Counted from the first letter of the stretch, positions 1 through 4,958 are shown. The stretch: DNA of 5,363 nucleotides from DASZTV01 sp035548125 (GCA_035548125.1 DASZTV010000079.1:1-5363), one strand, 5' to 3'. A program made the numbers and translations. Notes: generated from the sequence alone by a model not told the origin.

Positions 1-486
1 CTCCGCGATCTGTTTCTTGGCGCGGCTGATCCGCTGCGCGATGGTGCCCTCGGGCAGGAGGTACGCGGTCGCGATCTCGCGGGTGGTCAGGCCGCCGACC
101 GCGCGCAGCGTGAGCGGCACCGCGAGGGTCGGCGACAGCGAGGGGTGGCAGCAGAGGAACAGCAGAAGAAGGGTGTCGTCGGACTGCTCCGCCGGCCCGG
201 GCTCGGGTTGTGCGGCGATCGCCTTCTCGCGCTGCCGCCGTGCCGCGTCAGCGCGTTGGGCGTCGAGCAGCTTGCGTTTCGCGATCGTGGTCAGCCAGGC
301 GGCGGGCTCGCGCGGCGTACCGATCTCGGGCCAGCGCAGGGTCGCCTCGAGCAGCGCCTCCTGCACCGCGTCTTCGGCTGCGCCGAACTCCGCGCCACGG
401 CGTACCAACGCGCCGAGGACCTGCCGCGCCCAGTCCCTGAGAGGAGACGGGTCGCGCAGCAGGTCCTCGCCGTGCGGATGTCCCAT
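1..486 (-). CDS. ECF-type RNA polymerase sigma factor, ECF42-like (partial, C-terminus beyond left edge)
   Basis: This is an alternative sigma factor that directs RNA polymerase to a small set of promoters. Seen: 162 codons read leftward from the ATG at 486-484 with no stop before the edge. A sigma region 2 lies at about residues 24-82, with an AEDAVQEALLEA stretch (37-48) and WLTTIAKRKLLDAQR (64-78). A sigma region 4 helix-turn-helix lies at about 128-160 (GGLTTREIATAYLLPEGT, then QRISRAK). The DDTLLLLFLCCHPSLSP block (103-119) before region 4 is a hallmark of the ECF42/DUF6596 subgroup. Known of the family: ECF42 proteins carry a C-terminal TPR-like extension, which would lie outside the window, and are encoded beside DGPF proteins. 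The gene begins 42 bp after the DGPF stop on the same strand, so an operon is likely. No anti-sigma gene is seen nearby. An in-frame TGA shortly upstream leaves ATG 486 as the only good start, although its ribosome site is weak. Confidence 0.93.
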   Translation of the reverse strand, partial: MGHPHGEDLLRDPSPLRDWARQVLGALVRRGAEFGAAEDAVQEALLEATLRWPEIGTPREPAAWLTTIAKRKLLDAQRADAARRQREKAIAAQPEPGPAEQSDDTLLLLFLCCHPSLSPTLAVPLTLRAVGGLTTREIATAYLLPEGTIAQRISRAKKQIAE

Positions 487-528
487 GGCTATCGCTCTAG
501 TGGGGCGGAGGTGCCATCCGCTCCGGGC

Positions 529-936
529 TCATTCGGCCGCGGGCGGGCCGGACATGATTTCGCGGACCTCGATCCACTCATAGATCGGCTTGCCGCCCTG
601 ACCGGGCGCCGAGGATGCGTACGCCGCGACCTCGTGCGCCCGCGCCTCGGACTCGACGTCGATCATGAACCATCCGGCGATGAGCTCCTTGGTCTCCGGG
701 AACGGCCCGTCGAGCACGTGCGGCGGCTTGTCCGGCCCGCCGTACTGGACCCAGTTGCCGGTGGGCGCGAGGCCCTCGGCGCCGACGAACTCGCCGTTCT
801 CCTGCAGCATCGTGCAGACGTCGCGCTGAAACTGGAAGTGCGCTTCGCACTCCTCCGGCGTCCACTCGCTCATCGGCGCGAACGACGGGGCCTCCGGCCC
901 ACCGCTGTAGTGCTTGAGCAACAGGTACTTCGGCAT
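529..936 (-). CDS. YCII/DGPF-domain protein linked to an ECF42 sigma factor
   Basis: This is a 135-residue protein of the YCII-related superfamily, a small ferredoxin-like alpha/beta fold. Seen: the N-terminal strand MPKYLLLKHY, a helix with MSEW and EECEAHFQFQRDV (about 22-40), and the diagnostic DGPF motif at 76-79 followed by ETKELIAGWFMIDV. A C-terminal strand IYEWIEVREI (118-127) completes the fold, and the length is normal for a single-domain member. Known of the family: DGPF proteins are the usual neighbours and targets of ECF42 sigma factors; their biochemical activity is not established, although some YCII proteins are proposed to be enzymes using a His/Asp pair. The ATG at 936 is supported by GAGGGAG ending 6 nt upstream. 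The gene is first in the operon, 42 bp before the sigma gene, behind a candidate ECF42 promoter. It may act as an input or an output of the sigma factor; the sequence does not say which. Confidence 0.94.
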   Translation of the reverse strand: MPKYLLLKHYSGGPEAPSFAPMSEWTPEECEAHFQFQRDVCTMLQENGEFVGAEGLAPTGNWVQYGGPDKPPHVLDGPFPETKELIAGWFMIDVESEARAHEVAAYASSAPGQGGKPIYEWIEVREIMSGPPAAE

Positions 937-986
937 CTCGAGCTCCCTCGTGTCTGGGCGGTCTTGGCTGCCGCCGTCAACCTACT

Positions 987-1013
987 GACGGAGCCGCCTC
1001 CGGGTTCTCGACA
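987..1013 (-). promoter_or_regulatory. Candidate ECF42-dependent promoter of the DGPF-sigma operon
   Basis: Read leftward, TGTCGA (1013-1008) is followed after 17 bp by CGTC (990-987). From memory, the published ECF42 promoter consensus is TGTCGA at -35 and CG(A/T)C at -10, so this is a full match with normal ECF spacing. The -10 element ends 50 bp before the DGPF start codon, leaving room for a 5' leader of roughly 40 nt. If correct, the sigma factor autoregulates its own operon. The motif is short, and one comparable match occurs by chance inside the beta-helix gene, so position and context carry most of the weight. Confidence 0.6.
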
Positions 1014-1035
1014 TGCCTCACGAAACTTTTCGACT

Positions 1036-1080
1036 GGATGTGCGATTGCTACCCCTATAGGGGGGGCGGATGGCACATCC
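1036..1080. repeat. Nested palindrome in the divergent spacer (possible operator)
   Basis: A perfect 12-bp palindrome, CCCCTATAGGGG (1052-1063), sits at the centre of a perfect outer inverted repeat, GGATGTGC (1036-1043) and GCACATCC (1073-1080). The two share almost the same centre (1057.5 and 1058). A further overlapping inverted repeat, GCGGATG-gca-CATCCGC, spans 1066-1082. The C-tract/G-tract core around an AT centre resembles operators of the CsoR/RcnR/CstR repressor family, but no such repressor gene is in view. It lies between the divergent DGPF and VOC genes, upstream of the candidate ECF42 promoter for one and about 105 bp upstream of the other start codon. Its function is inferred. 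Confidence 0.5.
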
Positions 1081-1170
1081 GCTCCACGTTGGCTCCAACT
1101 CCGCTTCCGGACGTTCCGATGAGTTTGGTTGACGCGGTACGTCTACCCGGGCAAAGGTCAGTACATCGCC

Positions 1171-1178
1171 AGAGAGGA
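1171..1178 (+). promoter_or_regulatory. Ribosome binding site fixing the VOC gene start
   Basis: AGAGAGGA lies 7 nt before ATG 1186 and favours that start over the in-frame TTG 57 bp upstream. The shorter protein begins just before the first VOC beta strand, as is usual in the family. Confidence 0.75.
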
Positions 1179-1185
1179 CCCTGCC

Positions 1186-1581
1186 ATGCCCGACACGAAG
1201 ACGCGACCCAACAAGGTCGCCACCGTGATCATCCCAGTCGCCGACCAGAAGGCTGCCGTCGACTTCTACACCAACAAGCTCGGCTTCACCGTCCTCGTCG
1301 ACACCCCGTTCGGCCCGGAAGCGGACGCCATGCACTGGATCGAGGTCGGCCGAGAAGAGGGCGCGACCACGATCGCGCTCGCCCCGCCGCCGCCGGACTA
1401 CGTGATCACCGAGCGCGAGACGGGAATCAGTCTGCAGGTCGACGACATCGACGCCTATTACGCCCAGCTCAAGGACGCCGGCGTCGACGTCGACGAGCAG
1501 ATCCAGCGGATGGGCGACCCGGTGCCGCCGATGTTCTGGTTCCGCGACCACGCCAACAACTCGCTGATGGTGGTCCAGTAG
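1186..1581 (+). CDS. VOC superfamily (glyoxalase/bleomycin-resistance fold) protein
   Basis: This is a 131-residue protein of the vicinal-oxygen-chelate superfamily. Seen: two beta-alpha-beta modules. The first has VATVIIPVADQKAAVDFYTN then KLGF (11-34) and the strand AMHWIEVG (48-55). The second has ISLQVDDIDAYYAQLKDAGV (81-100) and ends with MFWFRDHANNSLMVVQ (116-131), the usual 'F.D..GN' turn before the last strand. The positions that hold His and Glu metal ligands in glyoxalase I appear here as Ala or Thr, Gln and Met, so a classical metal site is not evident. Binding, resistance or a non-canonical enzyme role is possible; the substrate is unknown. The start at ATG 1186 is set by AGAGAGGA 7 nt upstream; an in-frame TTG at 1129 lacks such a site. 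The gene is divergent from the DGPF-sigma operon and is followed after 36 bp by a long hairpin that may end its transcript. Confidence 0.9.
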   Translation: MPDTKTRPNKVATVIIPVADQKAAVDFYTNKLGFTVLVDTPFGPEADAMHWIEVGREEGATTIALAPPPPDYVITERETGISLQVDDIDAYYAQLKDAGVDVDEQIQRMGDPVPPMFWFRDHANNSLMVVQ

Positions 1582-1617
1582 GTCGAGCGCGGTGCCCCGT
1601 CGAATAGGTCACCCAGG

Positions 1618-1690
1618 ACCCTCGCTGATCTTGACGAAACGCGCGTTCTGAAGCCCGTTTTACGCGCTTAACGTCAAGATCGCCGAGGGT
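1618..1690. repeat. 73-bp near-perfect inverted repeat (hairpin; terminator or dispersed palindromic element)
   Basis: The arms 1618-1636 and 1672-1690 are complementary over 19 positions: ACCCTCG and GATCTTGACG on the left match CGTCAAGATC and CGAGGGT on the right. Only one C-C mismatch and one G-T wobble interrupt them. After a short internal loop the pairing resumes on the same centre (GCGCGT 1641-1646 with ACGCGC 1662-1667), leaving a 15-nt apical loop. As RNA this would be a very stable hairpin. It lies between two rightward genes, 37 bp after the VOC stop and 27 bp before the beta-helix start. No U-tract follows, as is common for actinobacterial terminators. The length and the symmetry at both levels also fit a small mobile or dispersed palindromic repeat. 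Confidence 0.75.
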
Positions 1691-1701
1691 GGGTGGCTGA
1701 C

Positions 1702-1717
1702 GGAGGGGCGGTAGGAG
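1702..1717 (+). promoter_or_regulatory. Purine-rich double Shine-Dalgarno before the beta-helix gene
   Basis: GGAGGGG (1702-1708) stands 9 nt before ATG 1718, and a second AGGAG (1713-1717) touches the ATG with no spacer. Only the first has a workable distance. If the second were used, initiation would shift downstream to a codon such as TTG 1757 and lose the basic part of the signal peptide, so ATG 1718 is preferred. Confidence 0.5.
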
Positions 1718-4051
1718 ATGTGGGGCGGCGCGCGGCCACGGCCGGGGACATCGTTCTTGGCGGTCGGGGTGGCGGCGGCGCTGCCATTCATCGGGCTGAC
1801 CGGTGCGGGGCATCACGCCGGACCGGTGGGCGTCGACCGGCCGCAGCCGACGGTCGTCATCGTCGCGGCGCCGCACGGCACCGGCGATGACTGCACCACC
1901 GCGAAGCCGTGCGGCCTCACCGTGGCGCAGGGCAAGGCCCGCATCCTCATCGCGGGCATGGACTCAGACATCGCCGTCGAGCTGCAAGGTGGCACGTACC
2001 ACCTGACGCACACGCTGCAACTGGGGCCGCTCGACTCCGGCCGCAACGGCTTCCACGTCGTCTACCGCGCTGCCCCCGGCGCTCACCCGGTGCTGTCCGG
2101 CGCGAAGCGGATCACCGGCTGGCGCAAGGTCGCGGGCAAGGCGAACATCTGGTGGGCACCGATCCCGAAGGGCTTCGACACCCGCCAGCTCTACATCAAC
2201 GGCCACCGGATGCAGAACGCGCGGACCACGCTCGGCGGCGTCGGCATGGTGCAGACGCCCGACGGCTACCTCGCCTCGTCCGGCAAGCAGATCGACGCCT
2301 GGCCGGACCCGTCGAACATCGAGGCGGTGTTCCGCGGCGGCAACGGGCCGTGGACGCAGACCGCGTGCCCGATCGCGTCGATCTCGGGTACGACGATGAA
2401 GCTCGCCCAGCCGTGCTGGGACAACCTGCACCTCAAGGCGCTCGGCGTGCAGGAGCTCGCGTGGTTCGACGACCCGATGGGCGGGTTCGGCGGGCTGGCC
2501 TCGTGGAAGGCGCCGACGTTCTACCAGAACGTCTATGCGGCGCTCGCCCCCGGCAAGTGGGTGATCGACCGGGCGGGCCGCGGGCGTGGCCTCTACTACG
2601 TGCCGCGCAAGGGCGAGGTGCTCGCGAAGCAGCACGTCGTCGTACCGGCGCTGCAGACGCTGCTCGCGATCGACGGCACCCCCGCGCACCCGGTGCACGA
2701 CGTGACGGTCAGCGGCCTGACGTTCAGCTACGGCACGTGGACCGCGACGGACACGCCCAACGGGTTCCCGCAGATGCAGGCCGACTTCTACTTGACCGGC
2801 AAGGACGCCAACACGCTGCAGGGCACCTGCCAGTACAACAAGCCGCGCGGCAGCTGCCCGTTCGCGAACTGGACCCGCACGCCGGCCAACGTCGTACTCA
2901 CCTCCACCGAGCGGGTGTCGATGCTCGGCAACCGGTTCGTCCACCTCGGCGGCGCCGGGCTCGACCTCTACGACGGCGCGAAGCACGACCTGGTGGAGGG
3001 CAACGAGTTCGCCGACATCGCGGCGTCGGGGATCCAGCTCGGCGCGACCGACGATCCGCTACCGGACAAGGCGTACGGAGGGATGCGCGAGCGTCACGTC
3101 ACGGTGGCCAACAACTACGTGCACAACGTCGCCAACCAGTATCTCGGCGGCATCGGGATCTGGCTGGGCTACACGGCGTACAGCCTGATCACGCACAACT
3201 ACATCGAGCACGTCCCCTACACCGCGATCTCGATCGGGTGGGGCGGCTGGCACCAGACGGTGCTCGCCGGCGACCGCAACCCCAACGGCAACGCGCACAA
3301 CGTGGTGTCGAACAACCTGATGTATGACTACATGCACATCCTCGGCGACGGCGGCGCGATCTACTCCAACGGTTCGCAGGGGAGTACGTGGGACAACGCG
3401 TTGCAGGAGATCGGCAACGTCGCGTACCGCGGTACGAACAACGACTTCTCGCTCTACACCGACGCGGCGAGCCGTTACGTGAAGGTCGGCGGCAACTTCG
3501 TGTACTTCCAGCCGATCGACTCGTTCGCGACCGGTGGCTGTCACACGTACGGCCACATCCGGATCTTCAACAACTACTTCGCGCAGGCCGCTCAGGCCTA
3601 TCCCTGCTTCCTCTATACCGACATCGTGACGACCGGCGGCACCTCGGTCTGCGAGGTGCCCGACCCGGCATCGGCACCGAAGCCGATCATGCGCCGCGCC
3701 GGCCTCGAGCCACGGTTCCGTCATCTGATCAACCGCTACCGCCCCGAGGTCGACCTGGTCGGCCCGGAGCAGATCGCGACCGGCGGCGGCGAGGTCATGA
3801 TCAGCGGGGGCGGCTTCACGCCGCAGTCGGTCGTGAAGTTCGGCGACAAGGTCGCGACCAAGGTGAAGGTGCTGTCCGGCAACTACATCCTCGCGACTGC
3901 GCCGGCCGGCAGCGGCAAGGTGCCAGTCACTGTGACCAATGCCCACGGCAAGAGCCCGCAGAACGCCTACTCGCACTTCACGTACGCGCAGTCACCGATG
4001 CCCTGCCAGCTCAGCTCAGGAACCGGCGTCACAACCGGACTGCTCAGCTGA
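1718..4051 (+). CDS. Secreted right-handed parallel beta-helix protein, GH141-like, with C-terminal IPT/TIG domain
   Basis: This is a 777-residue predicted extracellular protein, probably acting on a polysaccharide. Seen: a signal-peptide-like N-terminus with Arg at 6 and 8 and a hydrophobic run from FLAVGVAAALPFIGLTGA (13-30). Next comes an entry module with a likely disulfide pair (C59, C65) and the recurrent GGTYHLTHTLQL and PVLSGAKRITGW segments (91-135). A beta-helix follows at about 325-625, rich in N-N-Y/N-x-F turns and including GGIGIWLGYTAYSLITHNYI (477-496), YTAISIGWGG (501-510) and GDGGAIYS (543-550). An AGLEPRFR segment (661-668) closes the core, and an IPT/TIG domain lies at about 680-757. 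Known: similar motifs occur in GH141-type and other beta-helix glycan-active proteins; the substrate cannot be read from sequence. TAG lies two codons before ATG 1718, so translation cannot start further upstream in frame. GGAGGGG (1702-1708) gives a 9-nt spacing, while a second AGGAG directly abuts the ATG. No sugar transporter or regulator is adjacent. Confidence 0.88.
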   Translation: MWGGARPRPGTSFLAVGVAAALPFIGLTGAGHHAGPVGVDRPQPTVVIVAAPHGTGDDCTTAKPCGLTVAQGKARILIAGMDSDIAVELQGGTYHLTHTLQLGPLDSGRNGFHVVYRAAPGAHPVLSGAKRITGWRKVAGKANIWWAPIPKGFDTRQLYINGHRMQNARTTLGGVGMVQTPDGYLASSGKQIDAWPDPSNIEAVFRGGNGPWTQTACPIASISGTTMKLAQPCWDNLHLKALGVQELAWFDDPMGGFGGLASWKAPTFYQNVYAALAPGKWVIDRAGRGRGLYYVPRKGEVLAKQHVVVPALQTLLAIDGTPAHPVHDVTVSGLTFSYGTWTATDTPNGFPQMQADFYLTGKDANTLQGTCQYNKPRGSCPFANWTRTPANVVLTSTERVSMLGNRFVHLGGAGLDLYDGAKHDLVEGNEFADIAASGIQLGATDDPLPDKAYGGMRERHVTVANNYVHNVANQYLGGIGIWLGYTAYSLITHNYIEHVPYTAISIGWGGWHQTVLAGDRNPNGNAHNVVSNNLMYDYMHILGDGGAIYSNGSQGSTWDNALQEIGNVAYRGTNNDFSLYTDAASRYVKVGGNFVYFQPIDSFATGGCHTYGHIRIFNNYFAQAAQAYPCFLYTDIVTTGGTSVCEVPDPASAPKPIMRRAGLEPRFRHLINRYRPEVDLVGPEQIATGGGEVMISGGGFTPQSVVKFGDKVATKVKVLSGNYILATAPAGSGKVPVTVTNAHGKSPQNAYSHFTYAQSPMPCQLSSGTGVTTGLLS

Positions 4052-4060
4052 CGGCTGAGC
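4042..4060 (+). terminator. Short hairpin overlapping the beta-helix stop codon
   Basis: GCTCAGC (4042-4048) and GCTGAGC (4054-4060) form a perfect 7-bp stem around a 5-nt loop that contains the TGA stop. A pyrimidine-rich stretch follows, but there is no T-run. It is a plausible weak terminator or 3'-end stabiliser before the next cassette. Confidence 0.4.
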
Positions 4061-4108
4061 CTCTGCCCCTCCTGTTGAGGAAGTGGACGAAGCCAACGCA
4101 GCGAATGC

Positions 4109-4136
4109 GTGCGGCTCTCCACAGCCACAGCCGCAC
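4109..4136 (+). promoter_or_regulatory. Inverted repeat in the leader of the DUF4160-DUF2442 cassette
   Basis: GTGCGGCT (4109-4116) and AGCCGCAC (4129-4136) are perfect 8-bp arms separated by 12 bp, 38 bp before the DUF4160 start. The spacing allows either a hairpin or a dimer-binding operator. Autoregulated small cassettes often carry such a site, but the role here is inferred. Confidence 0.35.
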
Positions 4137-4174
4137 TGTCCGGCAGAATCGTTCGCGGCCGTGACCATCGCCGG

Positions 4175-4435
4175 ATGCCGCGACTATCAGCCTTCTACGG
4201 CCTGGTGATCTACATGTATTGGCGTGACCATCCTCCGCCCCACTTCCATGTGGAGTACGGCGATCGTCACGCGCTAGTAGGGATCGTGGATGGTCGGGTT
4301 CTCGCCGGAAGTCTTCCGGCGAGAGCGTTGCGACTGGTCCGGGAGTGGCGCCGGATACACGTCGACGAGCTCGAGAGGGCCTGGGAACGCGCTATCCGGC
4401 GAGAGGATCTCGGTACGATCGAGCCGTTGCCATGA
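4175..4435 (+). CDS. DUF4160 domain protein (possible toxin-like partner)
   Basis: This is an 86-residue protein covering a complete DUF4160 domain. Seen: MPRLSAFYGLVIYMYWRD (1-18), the signature DHPPPHFHVEYG (18-29), then HALVGIVDGRVLAGSLPARA (32-51). A C-terminal helix, LRLVREWRRIHVDELERAW (52-70), ends in the typical TIEPLP. Known: DUF4160 genes are very often directly followed by a DUF2442 gene, an arrangement regarded as toxin-antitoxin-like; I know of no assigned molecular activity. The ATG at 4175 matches the family N-terminus, although no good ribosome site precedes it. An in-frame GTG at 4109 would add 22 unrelated residues and fall on an inverted repeat. Its stop overlaps the next start (ATGA, 4432-4435), giving translational coupling. 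Residues 42-50 are encoded by an unexpected 25-bp palindrome. Confidence 0.88.
   Translation: MPRLSAFYGLVIYMYWRDHPPPHFHVEYGDRHALVGIVDGRVLAGSLPARALRLVREWRRIHVDELERAWERAIRREDLGTIEPLP
4300..4324. repeat. 25-bp intragenic palindrome within the DUF4160 gene
   Basis: The arms TCTCGCCGGAAG (4300-4311) and CTTCCGGCGAGA (4313-4324) are perfectly complementary around a single T at 4312. The palindrome lies wholly inside codons 42-50 (VLAGSLPAR). Twelve perfect pairs are far beyond what is expected in a window this size. It could be an internal operator, an mRNA hairpin tuning expression between the two coupled genes, or a nuclease or recombinase target. Confidence 0.85.
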
Positions 4436-4707
4436 AGAAGCTCGCAAGCGTTCCCAGGGTCACGCAAGTCTCAGTGCTGCCGCCTTACGGCCTGCGGTTG
4501 ACGTTCGCCGACGGTGTGCAGCGCGACGTCGATCTTGCTGACGAGTTGTGGGGACCTGTTTTCGAGCCGCTTAGGGACCCGGACTTCTTCGCCCAGGTCA
4601 CGGTTGATCACGGCACCGTCGTGTGGCCGAACGGTGTTGATCTCGACCCGGTCGTCCTTCACGGAGACGCCCTTTCGGCAGCGGCGACAGGAAACAAGGC
4701 AGGCTGA
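4432..4707 (+). CDS. DUF2442 domain protein (possible antitoxin-like partner)
   Basis: This is a 91-residue protein of the DUF2442 family, whose small alpha/beta fold is known from structural genomics as the NE0471 N-terminal-like domain. Seen: VTQVSVLPPYGLRLTFADGV (10-29), DVDLADELWGPVFEPLRDPD then FF (32-53), and the hallmark GTVVWPNGVDLDPVVLHGD (61-79). The start ATG 4432 overlaps the DUF4160 stop by four bases (ATGA), so the two proteins are probably made together in fixed ratio. An in-frame ATG at 4345 would extend the protein deep into the preceding gene and is not favoured. Which member, if either, is toxic cannot be told from sequence; by order and size a toxin-first TA-like arrangement is possible. 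The last ten residues (ALSAAATGNK region) are low-complexity and probably disordered. Confidence 0.9.
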   Translation: MKKLASVPRVTQVSVLPPYGLRLTFADGVQRDVDLADELWGPVFEPLRDPDFFAQVTVDHGTVVWPNGVDLDPVVLHGDALSAAATGNKAG

Positions 4708-4719
4708 CTGTCGCGCGCG

Positions 4720-4860
4720 GTGGCCACTCGCAAACAGCGCAACACGCGCGTGCAACAAGCCCGGCGACACGTGGCCGCGGCGTCCAGCAGACGCGCCAAG
4801 CTTGCCCGAGCGGAGGCATGGATCGTTGAGCAACGTTGTCAGGCTCTCAGCGCGCTATAG
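4720..4860 (+). CDS. Small basic ORF, 46 residues, doubtful
   Basis: A GTG at 4720 opens a 46-codon frame ending in TAG at 4858-4860. It encodes a very basic peptide rich in Arg, Ala and Gln (ATRKQRNTRVQQARRHVAAA, then SSRRAKLARAEAWIVEQRCQ). It starts 12 bp after the DUF2442 stop. About two thirds of its codons end in G or C, lower than in the neighbouring genes, and no clear ribosome site precedes it. Its end runs into a nested palindrome. It may be a small DNA- or RNA-binding peptide, a remnant, or chance. Confidence 0.2.
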   Translation: MATRKQRNTRVQQARRHVAAASSRRAKLARAEAWIVEQRCQALSAL

Positions 4861-4884
4861 CGCCGCGTCGGCCTGACAAGTTGC
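4830..4884. repeat. Nested palindrome between the DUF2442 and DUF2786-like genes
   Basis: The outer arms 4830-4844 (GCAAC-g-TTGTCAGGC) and 4871-4884 (GCCTGACAAGTTGC) pair over 14 bp with one bulged G at 4835. Exactly centred between them is a perfect 12-bp palindrome, GCGCTATAGCGC (4852-4863), with 7-bp gaps on each side. The layout could be a two-tier operator, a cruciform, or an RNA stem with a symmetric internal loop. It may also act as terminator for the preceding cassette, although no T-run follows. Confidence 0.6.
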
Positions 4885-4958
4885 GCGGCTCATCGAGCAC
4901 CCGGCTAGCGCTGTCATACCTCGGGCCTACTGTCTCGCGCTTCAGCGAGGGAGGGCCC

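Noticed and set aside
145..1122. Long rightward open frame of 325 codons across the sigma and DGPF genes
   Set aside because: It is antisense to two clearly recognised minus-strand genes, has no family features and no ribosome site; such frames are common opposite GC-rich genes.
1129..1185. TTG at 1129 as an earlier start for the VOC gene
   Set aside because: It lacks a ribosome site and adds 19 residues not typical of the fold; ATG 1186 has AGAGAGGA at 7 nt.
1018..1551. Leftward open frame of 177 codons opposite the VOC gene
   Set aside because: It is Val/Asp-rich and mirrors the VOC codons; the VOC frame has clear homology and a ribosome site.
2916..2941. TGTCGA-N16-CGTC, a promoter-like match inside the beta-helix gene
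   Set aside because: It lies within a coding region with no gene start nearby on that strand; it shows how often this short motif arises by chance.
1909..3327. Long rightward alternative frame (472 codons) within the beta-helix gene
   Set aside because: It is an extremely Arg/Ala/Pro-rich translation without motifs; the overlapping frame encodes a coherent beta-helix protein.
1964..3976. Long leftward open frames (340 and 305 codons) opposite the beta-helix gene
   Set aside because: These are antisense shadows of G/C-ending codons with low-complexity Val/Arg/Ala content and no recognisable domain.
4109..4174. GTG 4109 as the start of the DUF4160 protein
   Set aside because: The extra 22 residues are not part of the domain, the GTG falls on an inverted repeat, and the family normally begins at the MPRLSAFYG-type segment.
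4881..4920. TTGCGC and a GGCTAG or CATACC stretch as a promoter for the DUF2786-like gene
   Set aside because: Matches to -35 and -10 elements are poor and spacing is ambiguous, so they are not reported as a feature.
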